Assembly (NCBI RefSeq): GCF_900187425.1
Contig: NZ_FYDJ01000001.1
Coordinates: forward strand, 715,730-779,729
DNA: 64,000 nt
Direction of reading: 5' to 3'
Origin: Pseudomonas sp. Irchel s3h14
Lineage (GTDB): Bacteria > Pseudomonadota > Gammaproteobacteria > Pseudomonadales > Pseudomonadaceae
Shown here: in pieces, positions 1 through 9,370 of the stretch
Layout of the letters: each line of letters opens with the position of its first letter
How positions within the stretch are numbered: position 1 is the stretch's first letter
Notes under the pieces: model-generated
What the model saw: only the letters and a program-made list of their open reading frames with translations
Databases searched by the model: none
Told to the model about the DNA's origin: nothing
Position numbers and translations under genes: made by a program

Positions 1-1073
1 ACCTCCCGAAATCGCCTCATCTCCGCATCGGTGCCCACACTGACCCGAACCCAGGTCGGCCAGCTCTGCCACACACGTCCTATCAGGACGCCGCGCTCGG
101 CAAGTGCGTGCACGACGCCTTCAGCCGGGCGTTTGACGTCGATCATGAAGCAATTGGCTTGCGACGCCGTGCAGCGAAAGCCGCGTGCTTTCAGCCAGGT
201 AATGGTCTCGTCGCGCAACCGGGCGTTGTTTTGTTTTCGCTGCGGAAGCAGTTCAGTGTCTTCAAGGCTGGCTATGCCGCCCAGCAGTGTCGGGATGGCC
301 GGCACGTTGTAACCGCCGAAGACTTCAAGTTGCTCAAGCAACGTCGGGTGACCCACCGCAATGCCGAGACGTGCGCCGGCCATGCCGTAGATTTTCGAGA
401 AGGTGCGCAACACCAGCAGGTCTGGATGTTCCTTGACCAGCGGAATGCAGGTCGGCGCATCCGAGAAGTCAATGTAAGCCTCATCCACCAGCAGGATTGA
501 ACCCTTGGGCTTTTCGGCCAGCGCCCGTTCGATGTCCGCGCGCGGGGTGACGGTGCCTGTCGGATTATTCGGATTACACACGTAGATCAATCCAGCGTGC
601 GGGTCAGCTGCCAGCATCCCGGGAATGTCGTGAGCATGCTTGGTGTTGAGTGGCACTTCATGCACCGAGACTTTTCGGCCGCGCGCTGCTTCAGCGGGAT
701 CTTCATAAGAAGGAACGGCCATCACCAGGCTGCCGTTTTGTGTGAAGGCGTGCACCGCGTGCTGCAACACCGCTTTGGAACCGCAGTAGGTCTGAACGTA
801 TTCTTCTGGCACACCCTGCTGTCGTGCGAACAGCGCATTGAGTGCGTATTGGGTTTTATAGGGATAGCGGCCGCATAAGGCGATCCCTTGCTGCATCGCC
901 TGTCTGGCGGATTGCGCCGGTCCCCACGGGCTTTCATTGAAGTTGATCAGCACTTCATCCGAAGGGGCTGGCGCGGTGACGGCCGGGGTTTGCGCACGGA
1001 CCCACGGCGTATGCGCCAGAAACGGCAGCACGGCAGCAAAACCCATGATCGAGCGGCGAGTGACATCAACCAT
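1..1073 (-). CDS. Tat-signal PLP aminotransferase, HisC-like (3' end cut by window edge)
   Basis: Fold-type I PLP aminotransferase resembling histidinol-phosphate aminotransferase. The start is the ATG at 1073, giving MVDVTRRSIMGF followed by a hydrophobic stretch and an AHTPWVRAQ cleavage-like site; the twin arginines suggest Tat export. The mature part shows family marks: NFNESPWGP near the N-terminus, CNPNNPTGT, DEAYIDF, and RTFSKIYGMAGARLG, whose lysine should bind PLP. About 357 residues are visible and the C-terminus lies beyond base 1. No his genes are adjacent, so a role in histidine synthesis is unlikely. The substrate is unknown. Export of a folded PLP enzyme is uncommon but is known for PvdN in pseudomonads. 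The family call is firm; periplasmic location is inferred from the signal only. Confidence 0.85.
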   Translation of the reverse strand, partial: MVDVTRRSIMGFAAVLPFLAHTPWVRAQTPAVTAPAPSDEVLINFNESPWGPAQSARQAMQQGIALCGRYPYKTQYALNALFARQQGVPEEYVQTYCGSKAVLQHAVHAFTQNGSLVMAVPSYEDPAEAARGRKVSVHEVPLNTKHAHDIPGMLAADPHAGLIYVCNPNNPTGTVTPRADIERALAEKPKGSILLVDEAYIDFSDAPTCIPLVKEHPDLLVLRTFSKIYGMAGARLGIAVGHPTLLEQLEVFGGYNVPAIPTLLGGIASLEDTELLPQRKQNNARLRDETITWLKARGFRCTASQANCFMIDVKRPAEGVVHALAERGVLIGRVWQSWPTWVRVSVGTDAEMRRFRE

Positions 1074-1223
1074 AAAAACTCCCTTTTCTGAACGTCAGTT
1101 GCGCCTAGGCTTTGATTGGCCAGACAGTTGTGTGACGAGAGGGGCTACGGTTGATTTAGTCGAGGCTGGACGCCAACAGTAACGCGTAGTCGAATGCGAA
1201 ACCGGGGATGCGAGGCGATGGAA

Positions 1224-1877
1224 ATGACCAGGAAGATGCCTCCCGCTGTGCGGGAACATGCAGTGCAGATTGCCCATCACGAAATGGCGCACTACGTCAT
1301 TGCCCGAGCCTTGGGGTTTGAAACGGGCGGCGTGACTCTGACAGTGACCATGGATTTAAGGCATCAAGGCGGGGCGTCCATTAGCTTGGTGCGGTCAATT
1401 TCGTCGATGGAAGCCATGAGGGAACATCTGGAAGCTCGGATGATGGTCCTGTTTGCTGGCGCTATGGGGCAGACATTAGCTTCAAAGCCTTCGCCCAAAA
1501 AAATCGTCGATAAGTCGAAAGCGACAGCCATCCTCAAAGGAGAGTTCGGGGCGGAACAGGATTACGCAAAAATAAGGGAGTTACGGCATTTGCTGCGCAA
1601 TATCACCTACCCCGATACGGATCCGGCTTCGTCTGACCGCATAGCGGCTGAGCTGAAAGAGATTACTGAGCGCGTGTGGTTTCGGACTCAAAAAATCGTC
1701 GAGGCATTGGCCGATACGATTACCGAGTTGGGAGGGACGGTGGTAGACGGCATGGTCATCGTGGAACAGTGGGGTAGGGCGGCGGATACGTATGAGGTCG
1801 TGTTGACGGGGGAGATGCTTGAACGGCTGCGGCCGGTGCAGGCCATTCCTTCGTTAACTGTTGCTTCTAAAAGTTGA
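1224..1877 (+). CDS. small HExxH protein, peptidase M41-like
   Basis: Predicted soluble protein of about 217 residues with an early HHEMAHY motif (H19-E20-M-A-H23 from this start), the HExxH zinc signature seen in the FtsH (M41) protease domain as HEAGH. No AAA+ domain or membrane segment is present. A helix-rich middle region holds many charged residues and an FGAEQDYAKIREL stretch that may supply further ligands. The start at 1224 is preferred because GAGG lies 8 bases upstream; ATGs at 1194 and 1218 are in frame. It stands alone, convergent with the DUF3077 gene. Metalloprotease activity is inferred from the motif; the protein could be a regulatory or inactive relative. Confidence 0.7.
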   Translation: MTRKMPPAVREHAVQIAHHEMAHYVIARALGFETGGVTLTVTMDLRHQGGASISLVRSISSMEAMREHLEARMMVLFAGAMGQTLASKPSPKKIVDKSKATAILKGEFGAEQDYAKIRELRHLLRNITYPDTDPASSDRIAAELKEITERVWFRTQKIVEALADTITELGGTVVDGMVIVEQWGRAADTYEVVLTGEMLERLRPVQAIPSLTVASKS

Positions 1878-1905
1878 AGGTGATCTGCGCGTATGAAGAT
1901 TGGAA

Positions 1906-1923
1906 GCCCCGAAAAGTCGGGGC
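1906..1923. terminator. hairpin between convergent genes
   Basis: Perfect 7-bp stem GCCCCGA/TCGGGGC with an AAAG loop, 28 bases past the stop of the HExxH gene and facing the DUF3077 gene from the other side. Only a short GTATTTC follows on the plus strand, so termination is plausible but weak. Confidence 0.45.
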
Positions 1924-1978
1924 GTATTTCAAGGAAGAGCTGCCGGTATTCTTCGGACTTCGCCGCAGTCCGAGCAGG

Positions 1979-2254
1979 TCACCGTGTCAGCACCTTCACC
2001 ACATCATCAATCACCGCTTTGCTCATTGCCGTCAGATAGTGCGCGGCCCGGGCGTGGCGGTCGGTGTCTTTTGCGTAGGCGGCATCCACAGCAAGCGCTT
2101 TGGCTATGAAAAGAAAATCAGATGCCTGTGCCAGCGCGTCGCTGATAGGGACGCCAGCGCGGACGTTGAACAGCGCTTGATTCGAGCAATAAATCAACGG
2201 GGTAAAGCCGATGGTTTTCAGTTCTGAAGGTTCGGACGGGTTTGTTTTGCTCAT
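1979..2254 (-). CDS. DUF3077 family protein
   Basis: 91-residue protein with the DUF3077 pattern: LFNVRAGVPISDALAQASDFLFIAKALAVDAA in the middle, followed by a short amphipathic helix. DUF3077 proteins are small, abundant in Pseudomonas and have no known function. The start ATG at 2254 follows AGGAG (about 2264-2268) at normal spacing. Directly upstream lies a compact structured leader (2277-2377), suggesting RNA-level control. No signal peptide or membrane segment is seen. The family assignment is good; I infer no function. Confidence 0.85.
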   Translation of the reverse strand: MSKTNPSEPSELKTIGFTPLIYCSNQALFNVRAGVPISDALAQASDFLFIAKALAVDAAYAKDTDRHARAAHYLTAMSKAVIDDVVKVLTR

Positions 2255-2276
2255 GGTCTAGCTCCTAAGCTTGATG

Positions 2277-2377
2277 AGCTGCCACTTTCGTTTCCAAGCG
2301 AATGGGTGGCAGCTGTGCGCAGGTTGGAAACCGGGAGCTTAGGAAACCGGCACGTCCGAAGACGTCCCACGCACAGC
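2277..2377 (-). promoter_or_regulatory. structured 5' leader with alternative hairpins upstream of DUF3077 gene
   Basis: Read on the minus strand, three pairings are visible. First, CGCACAGC (2370-2377) pairs with GCTGTGCG (2312-2319) and closes a domain. Second, inside it ACGTC-TTCG-GACGT (about 2353-2366) forms a UUCG tetraloop hairpin, and GGAAACCGG is present twice (2326-2334 and 2342-2350, plus-strand reading). Third, AGCTGCCAC (2277-2285) pairs perfectly with GTGGCAGCT (2306-2314). Stems one and three share bases 2312-2314, so they compete. The last hairpin ends about 9 bases before the AGGAG that serves the gene. The layout resembles a cis-regulatory RNA; a known family could not be named from memory. 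Confidence 0.5.
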
Positions 2378-2747
2378 CGCCATGACACAGGGATTGCAGC
2401 CGTAAAAACGTCTGAGGTCATGTTGGGCGCGTTGTTGCGATTCGCTCGTCGGGTTTCCAAGCCCGATCGCTGAATGGTCAGCGACGTCCGGAGAGTATCC
2501 CGTCAAAGAAAAGGCCAACAAGGCGGCAAAGTGCCCCAAATGCAAGTTTCGGAGTTTGCCTACAAGGTCTGCGGGCGTCATCCGATATTTCGACACCTTA
2601 AGTAAACACAACTAAACGCCAGGCACTGAACACCCACATCCACCAGAAACCCTCGTTAACAATTTCATTGGCAATCAAGGTGGCCGCACGGCCGTTAAAG
2701 TCTAGAGTTATTCCCTTGAGGTCATATTCCTTGGGTGGCATATTGGT
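2378..2747. other. gene-poor stretch between DUF3077 leader and toxin gene
   Basis: About 370 bases with no convincing gene. A minus-strand frame of 90 codons (2339-2611) runs into the structured leader and looks like read-through of RNA structure. GCTTGGAAACCCGACGAGCG near 2449-2468 echoes the TTGGAAAC motif of the leader, so the structured transcript may extend up to about 2600. A possible promoter for the toxin gene is TTGAGG (2716-2721), 17 bases, CATATT (2739-2744). Confidence 0.4.
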
Positions 2748-3113
2748 ATGGGTTGGGAGATTGAATACACCGATGAATTTGAAGGTTGGTGGGAGGGGTT
2801 GGATGCAAAGGAGCAAGCCTCGGTTTCAGCAAGCGTCGATCTGCTGGGGTTTTTCGGGCCGGGTCTGCGTTACCCGCATAGCAGCGATATTAAAGGCTCA
2901 CGACTGGGCAATCTCCGAGAGTTGCGGGTCCTGCATGCGGGTCGACCTTATCGTGTGCTCTATGCGTTTGATCCACGCCGATGCGCGTTACTTTTAATCG
3001 GAGGGGACAAAACCGGTCGAAACCGTTGGTATGACGAGCATGTCCCGCAGGCGGAAACATTGTATGACGACCATTTGGAAACATTGCGTAAAGAGGGCCG
3101 CAACGATGGCTAA
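2748..3113 (+). CDS. RelE/HigB-type toxin of a type II toxin-antitoxin pair
   Basis: 121-residue protein of the RelE/HigB (phage Gp49-like) superfamily. Visible family features are an N-terminal WEIEYTDEFEGWWEGL, the central GLRYPHSSDIKGSRLGNLRELRV, and PYRVLYAFDPRRCALLLIGGDKTG with the basic residues expected of a ribosome-dependent mRNA interferase. It overlaps the downstream antitoxin gene by 8 bases, with toxin first as in higBA. The start ATG at 2748 lacks a good ribosome binding site and lies only 4 bases past a candidate -10, so the message may be nearly leaderless. RNA cleavage is known for the family and inferred here. Confidence 0.85.
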   Translation: MGWEIEYTDEFEGWWEGLDAKEQASVSASVDLLGFFGPGLRYPHSSDIKGSRLGNLRELRVLHAGRPYRVLYAFDPRRCALLLIGGDKTGRNRWYDEHVPQAETLYDDHLETLRKEGRNDG

Positions 3114-3411
3114 AAAATTTGCTGAACTTCAAGCTCGCATGACGCCGGAGTCTCGCGCTAACGCAGATCGGTTGTTCCAGCAGCACCTGAAAGAAATGCC
3201 TCTGCACGAGCTGCGTAAGGCCCAGGAGTTGAGTCAGGAAACGCTGGCCAAGACGCTGCACGTCAACCAGGCAGCGATCTCCAGAATGGAGCGGCGCACA
3301 GACATGTACATCAGCACCTTGCGAAACTACATCCGCGCCATGGGCGGCGAACTGGAAATTATCGCGACCTTTCCTGAGGGTCAGATCAGGATCGAGAATT
3401 TCGCCAACTGA
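3106..3411 (+). CDS. HigA-type antitoxin, XRE family HTH
   Basis: 101-residue DNA-binding antitoxin. The helix-turn-helix is ELRKAQELSQETLAKTLHVNQAAISRMERR (about residues 36-65), typical of XRE/Cro repressors, preceded by a helical N-terminus and followed by the MGGELEIIATFPEG tail seen in HigA-like partners. The start at 3106 is chosen because AAGAGGG lies 8 bases upstream inside the toxin gene; the longer frame from 3031 is out of register with that signal. It presumably neutralises the preceding toxin and represses the shared promoter. A rho-independent terminator follows at 3463. Confidence 0.88.
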   Translation: MAKKFAELQARMTPESRANADRLFQQHLKEMPLHELRKAQELSQETLAKTLHVNQAAISRMERRTDMYISTLRNYIRAMGGELEIIATFPEGQIRIENFAN

Positions 3412-3462
3412 GTGATGTTTCGGCAGGCGCTCGTCGCGATTGAGTATTCCAACCGACACGAA

Positions 3463-3485
3463 AAAGCCGCGCATTGCGCGGCTTT
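3463..3485. terminator. bidirectional intrinsic terminator
   Basis: AAAGCCGCGC-ATT-GCGCGGCTTT, a perfect 10-bp stem. The minus strand ends in TTTTTC and terminates the tRNA gene; the plus strand ends in TTTCTTGTTT and can end the toxin-antitoxin transcript. Confidence 0.9.
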
Positions 3486-3491
3486 CTTGTT

Positions 3492-3568
3492 TGGTGGGCC
3501 CACACGGACTTGAACCGTGGACCAAAGGATTATGAGTCCTCTGCTCTAACCAACTGAGCTATAGGCCC
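3492..3568 (-). tRNA. tRNA with CAU anticodon, probably tRNA-Ile2 (or elongator Met)
   Basis: 77-nt cloverleaf with an encoded CCA end. The acceptor stem GGGCCTA pairs with TGGGCCC; the D arm is AGCTCAGTTGGTTAGAGC; the anticodon loop is CTCATAA; the T arm has GTTCAAG. The anticodon arm GGACTCATAATCC matches the lysidine-modified tRNA-Ile2 type better than elongator Met. A strong terminator lies just past the 3' end. The accessory region begins at this 3' end, a common integration position. Confidence 0.95.
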
Positions 3569-3583
3569 TCAGTAGGCCGCGGA

Positions 3584-6500
3584 TTATAGCGACGGTTTCT
3601 CGGCTGTGCTATCCGAAAAGTCTGAAATGGCTATACGAAGAAACGTCGCGGCAAATTCTTCCGGTGGCAAGGGCAGGCTGACGATGTAGCCCTGGATCTG
3701 TTCACAGCCTTCGGCAGCGAGGAATTGCTGCTGTGCGAGGGTTTCCACGCCCTCGGCAATGATGGTGAATTGCATGCTGCGGCCCAGGGCGATGATGGCG
3801 CGAACGATGGCTGCATCGTGGGGATCATCCGGCAGGCCGCGGACGAAAGACTGGTCGATCTTGAGAATGTCCAACGGCAGACGTTTGAGGTAACTCAGGG
3901 ACGAGTAACCGGTGCCGAAGTCGTCGATCGCCAGTTGCACGCCCAGGTGTTTGAGTTGATGCAGCACTGCCAGCGCCTCTTCAGCCTGGCTCATGATGAA
4001 GTTTTCAGTAATTTCCAGTTGCAGGAAACCGGGTTTGAGGCGGTTGTCCTTGAGCAATTGTTCAATCCGGCCGAGCAGGTTCGGCTGACGCAATTGAGCG
4101 CCCGCGAGGTTGACCGATAGCGGGCCGACGGGTTCGTAAACCTGATTCCACTCGAACATCTGCCGGCAGGCGGTTTCGAGAACCCAATCGCCGATTTGCA
4201 GAATCATGCCGTTTTCTTCGGCCAGCGGAATGAAGTGCTCCGGCGGCACATCGCCGAAGGTCGGGTGACGCCAGCGAATGAGCGCTTCTGCGCCGACCAG
4301 GCGATGGTCGACCAGGCTGATCTTCGGTTGATAATGGAGGTGCAGTTCGTTGCGCTCGATCGCGCGTCGCAGCTCATGTTCCAGTGCCACTCGCTCGCTG
4401 GCTTGAGCAGTGAGGTCGCGGGTGTAGCTTTCGACCCGGTTGCGACCCTTGGCCTTGGAGCGGTACATCGCCGCATCGGCGTTCTTGACCAGCGTGGCGA
4501 CGTCGCAGCCATCCTTGGGATACAGGCTGGTGCCGATACTGGCGCTGATAAAAAACTCATGTTCGCCAGCCTGGAACGGTGCACCAAAGCAATTGAGCAA
4601 CTTGGTCGCGATGTTGTCGGCGTCACTGGATTGCTGCAGCCCGGGCAGCAGGATGATGAATTCGTCGCCGCCCAGTCGCGCCACGGTGTCGATGTCGCGC
4701 AACTGCTCCTTGAGGCGCACGGCAATGCCCTTGAGCAGCAGGTCGCCGACCGGGTGACCCAGGCTGTCGTTGATGTGTTTGAAACGGTCCAGGTCCAGGA
4801 ACAGCACCGCGCCCTGGCCGCCGTTTTCCTGCTGGTTGTTGAGCGCGGTCAGCAGTCGGCTCTCGAACAGCGTGCGATTTGGCAGCCCGGTCAGCGGGTC
4901 GTGGTGTGCCTGGTAATCGAGCTTGGCCTGGGCATGTTTGAGGCTGGAAATGTCCGCGAACACCGCGACAAAGTGGGTGACGAATCTGTCCCGGTTGCGC
5001 ACCGCACTGATGGTCAGCCAGCTCGGATAGAGCTCGCCATTCTTGCGCCGGTTGGAAATTTCGCCCTGCCAATGGCCTTCGGCAGTCAGTTGATGCCACA
5101 TGGCGGCATAAAACGCGCTGTCGTGCAGGCCCGAGGCGAGCAGGCGAGGGGTGTGGCCCAATGCTTCGCTCTCGCTGTAGCCGGTGATTTCGGTAAACGC
5201 ACGGTTGACCGCGCTGATGTGCTGTTGAGTGTCGGTGATCAATACACCTTCGGCGGTGCTCTCGAATACCGTGGCGGCCTGTTGCAGTTTCTCCTGCATC
5301 AGGTGTCGCTCGGTGATGTCCCGGGCTATGGTCAGCATGCAATCTTCATCGCCGATCGGTAGCGGACGGCTGGACACCTCGCAGAGGCGGATCTGTCCGT
5401 CGCTGCGGCGTATATGGCAACTGAAGTCGCGGACGAAACCGTCCCGGTGCAGCAGATCGAGCATCTGTTTGCGTTCGTTGAGATTGACCCAGATTCCCAG
5501 TTCGAGAGCGGAGCGATCCACGGACATCGCGCTGTTGAAACCGGTAATGCGACTGAAACCCTCGTTGACCTCAATCAGTAAACCGTCGCTCTGCCGGGAC
5601 AATAGCAAGCCGTCGGGGGAGGCATGGAAGGCCTTGGCGAATTTCTCTTCGGAGGTTTGCAGCTGTTTCTGGGTTTCCTTGAGCTGGCTGATGTCCCGCA
5701 CGACCACTACCAGCGCAGGGGTTGTATCGAGATCGAACGGCTCAGCGGAGATCAGGCCGGTAAACACTTGGCCATTGTTGCGGCGAAAGGGCATCTCCAG
5801 GTTACGGATGCTGCCGGCCTGCAACCGTTGCAACAAGCCCGGCCCGACGCCGGGTATGCCCCAGATGTTCAGGTCGGTGGCCGTCTGGCCGATGACGTCT
5901 TCGGCCTTGAGACCGATCTGTTCTTCGAACGCTTCGTTGACCTCCATCAGGCAGCCGTCGGAGAGTCGCGCGATGACCAGAATGTCCGGGCATTGCTGGA
6001 ACACCGAGGCGAACTTCTGTTCCGACAGGCGCAACGCTTCTTCGGTGCGCTTGGCTTCGCTGATGTCGATCATCAGTCCGCGCATCACCGGTTCATGGCC
6101 GTGCTCGATCAGGCTGACGATATCGCGCACCCAAATGCAGCGGCCATCGGCGGTGATGACCCGGTAATCGTGGCTGTGATCGCGCCCGGCCAGTACTTCG
6201 TGATCGCAGAAGGTCTGGGCGCGGGTCAGGTCGGCCGGGTGGATAATGTTGCGCCAGAAGCCCGGAATCAGCCAATGAGACAAGGGGTAACCGAGCAGAT
6301 CCTCGGCATGGGGGGACACATAGCTGTAGGTGAAATCGCTGATCTGCGCTTCCCAGGCGATGGCCGAAAGACTCTCCACCAGCCCGCGGTAATGGTATTC
6401 GCTGCTGCGCAGTTCTTGCTCCAGGTCGACCCGGCGGGCAATTTCTGAACTCAGCCGGCGGTTGACCCGGATAACCATCGCCAGCACGATGATCAGCAGC

Positions 6501-7330
6501 AGCAATCCCGGTAGACCGTAAACCAGCAGATCGTTCCAGAATGTTCGATGATCGAGGACGTTGCCGATCCAGTGCTCCTGAATCTCATTGATTTCGTCCG
6601 GGGTCATGTCCGCCAGGACTTTATCCAGAATACCGACCAGTACCTTGTTGTTCCGGGGCACGCCCATTGCCAATTGATAACGATAGGGGGTTTCGCCGCT
6701 GACGTAGAGCCCGTCGAGCTTGAGCTGACGCAGGCTCCAGACGCTGGAGGCGAGATCGCCGACCACCGCATCCACTTCATCGGTAGCCAGCGCCTGCAGC
6801 GCTGAGCTGACGTTAGGCATCGCCACCAGATTGAGGTCGGGATTGTGGGTGCGCAACAGCTCGTGGGGTGCGTAGTTTTCCACCACGGCGACTTTCAGAC
6901 CGTACAAGTCTTTGAGTTTGCGTGGCTGGGGGCCTCCGACATGGGCCAGGATGACAATCGGAAAGTCCAGGTAGGGGCGGGTGAATGACAGGTAAGTCTG
7001 GCGCTCCGGGGTCGACATGATGCCGGGCAACAGGTCCAGTTTGGCTTGTTTGGCTTGCTCCAGGACGACGGTCCAGCTGACGGGCTCGATGGGCGTGAGC
7101 TTGATGGCCAGGCGTTGACGGATGAGTTCGATATAGTCTGCTGCAAGGCCCTGATAGCGGCCCTGATCGTCGCGAAACTCGAAGGGTGGCCATGACGCAT
7201 CGACACCCAGGCGCAAGTCCGGGTGAGCCGCCAGCCAGCTACGTTCTTCGTCGGTCAGAGTCAGCGCGCCAGCCGTTGCGGTCCAGGTCAATAGCGACAG
7301 CAAAAAAAGCACGGTCGGCAGTCTGGGCAT
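3584..7330 (-). CDS. rmcA: RmcA-like sensor: periplasmic SBP domain, PAS repeats, GGDEF and EAL
   Basis: 1248-residue membrane c-di-GMP enzyme. Order: signal peptide (1-22), bacterial solute-binding type 3 domain (about 35-258), one membrane segment (about 268-290, PGLLLLIIVLAMVIRV), roughly four PAS domains (310-805), GGDEF domain with intact ARLGGDEF (about 887) and an RxxD product-inhibition site five residues before it, then an EAL domain with an intact EALIRW (about 1015). Both synthesis and hydrolysis are therefore possible. Architecture and position next to rpoD match P. aeruginosa RmcA (PA0575), a redox-responsive modulator of c-di-GMP. The symbol rests on architecture and synteny, not alignment. 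Confidence 0.85.
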   Translation of the reverse strand: MPRLPTVLFLLSLLTWTATAGALTLTDEERSWLAAHPDLRLGVDASWPPFEFRDDQGRYQGLAADYIELIRQRLAIKLTPIEPVSWTVVLEQAKQAKLDLLPGIMSTPERQTYLSFTRPYLDFPIVILAHVGGPQPRKLKDLYGLKVAVVENYAPHELLRTHNPDLNLVAMPNVSSALQALATDEVDAVVGDLASSVWSLRQLKLDGLYVSGETPYRYQLAMGVPRNNKVLVGILDKVLADMTPDEINEIQEHWIGNVLDHRTFWNDLLVYGLPGLLLLIIVLAMVIRVNRRLSSEIARRVDLEQELRSSEYHYRGLVESLSAIAWEAQISDFTYSYVSPHAEDLLGYPLSHWLIPGFWRNIIHPADLTRAQTFCDHEVLAGRDHSHDYRVITADGRCIWVRDIVSLIEHGHEPVMRGLMIDISEAKRTEEALRLSEQKFASVFQQCPDILVIARLSDGCLMEVNEAFEEQIGLKAEDVIGQTATDLNIWGIPGVGPGLLQRLQAGSIRNLEMPFRRNNGQVFTGLISAEPFDLDTTPALVVVVRDISQLKETQKQLQTSEEKFAKAFHASPDGLLLSRQSDGLLIEVNEGFSRITGFNSAMSVDRSALELGIWVNLNERKQMLDLLHRDGFVRDFSCHIRRSDGQIRLCEVSSRPLPIGDEDCMLTIARDITERHLMQEKLQQAATVFESTAEGVLITDTQQHISAVNRAFTEITGYSESEALGHTPRLLASGLHDSAFYAAMWHQLTAEGHWQGEISNRRKNGELYPSWLTISAVRNRDRFVTHFVAVFADISSLKHAQAKLDYQAHHDPLTGLPNRTLFESRLLTALNNQQENGGQGAVLFLDLDRFKHINDSLGHPVGDLLLKGIAVRLKEQLRDIDTVARLGGDEFIILLPGLQQSSDADNIATKLLNCFGAPFQAGEHEFFISASIGTSLYPKDGCDVATLVKNADAAMYRSKAKGRNRVESYTRDLTAQASERVALEHELRRAIERNELHLHYQPKISLVDHRLVGAEALIRWRHPTFGDVPPEHFIPLAEENGMILQIGDWVLETACRQMFEWNQVYEPVGPLSVNLAGAQLRQPNLLGRIEQLLKDNRLKPGFLQLEITENFIMSQAEEALAVLHQLKHLGVQLAIDDFGTGYSSLSYLKRLPLDILKIDQSFVRGLPDDPHDAAIVRAIIALGRSMQFTIIAEGVETLAQQQFLAAEGCEQIQGYIVSLPLPPEEFAATFLRIAISDFSDSTAEKPSL

Positions 7331-7420
7331 AACGGTCTCGTTATGGCTCGGGGAATGTTTCGAGTGTAGACGGGCAATTCGGAGGGGGGGAGGTGCGGGG
7401 GATTTAATCTGTATAAAAGC

Positions 7421-7444
7421 AAAACCCCCGGCCTGGGCCGGGGG
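7421..7444 (-). terminator. rpoD intrinsic terminator
   Basis: Minus-strand stem CCCCCGGCC/GGCCGGGGG (7425-7444) followed by TTTTGCTTTTAT, 9 bases after the rpoD stop codon. Strong stem and U-tract. Confidence 0.93.
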
Positions 7445-7452
7445 GGTTGTTG

Positions 7453-9303
<1,851 letters not shown>

Positions 9304-9370
9304 AACACCCTATCCACTGAAGGTCTTGGCGGGCAAAAAACAAGCCGAGGATTATACCTGAGCTATGACC

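Noticed and set aside
2339..2611. Minus-strand frame of 90 codons upstream of the DUF3077 gene
   Set aside because: It runs into the structured leader, has no ribosome binding site and its end coincides with RNA stems; treated as non-coding leader.
3492..3568. Elongator tRNA-Met reading of the CAU tRNA
   Set aside because: The anticodon arm GGACTCATAATCC resembles Ile2; Met is kept only as an alternative.
4196..5362. Long plus-strand frame of 388 codons
   Set aside because: Antisense shadow of the GGDEF-EAL gene in GC-rich sequence; no family features.
3584..7330. Possible degenerate GGDEF or EAL domain
   Set aside because: Both catalytic signatures are intact, so no loss of activity is claimed.
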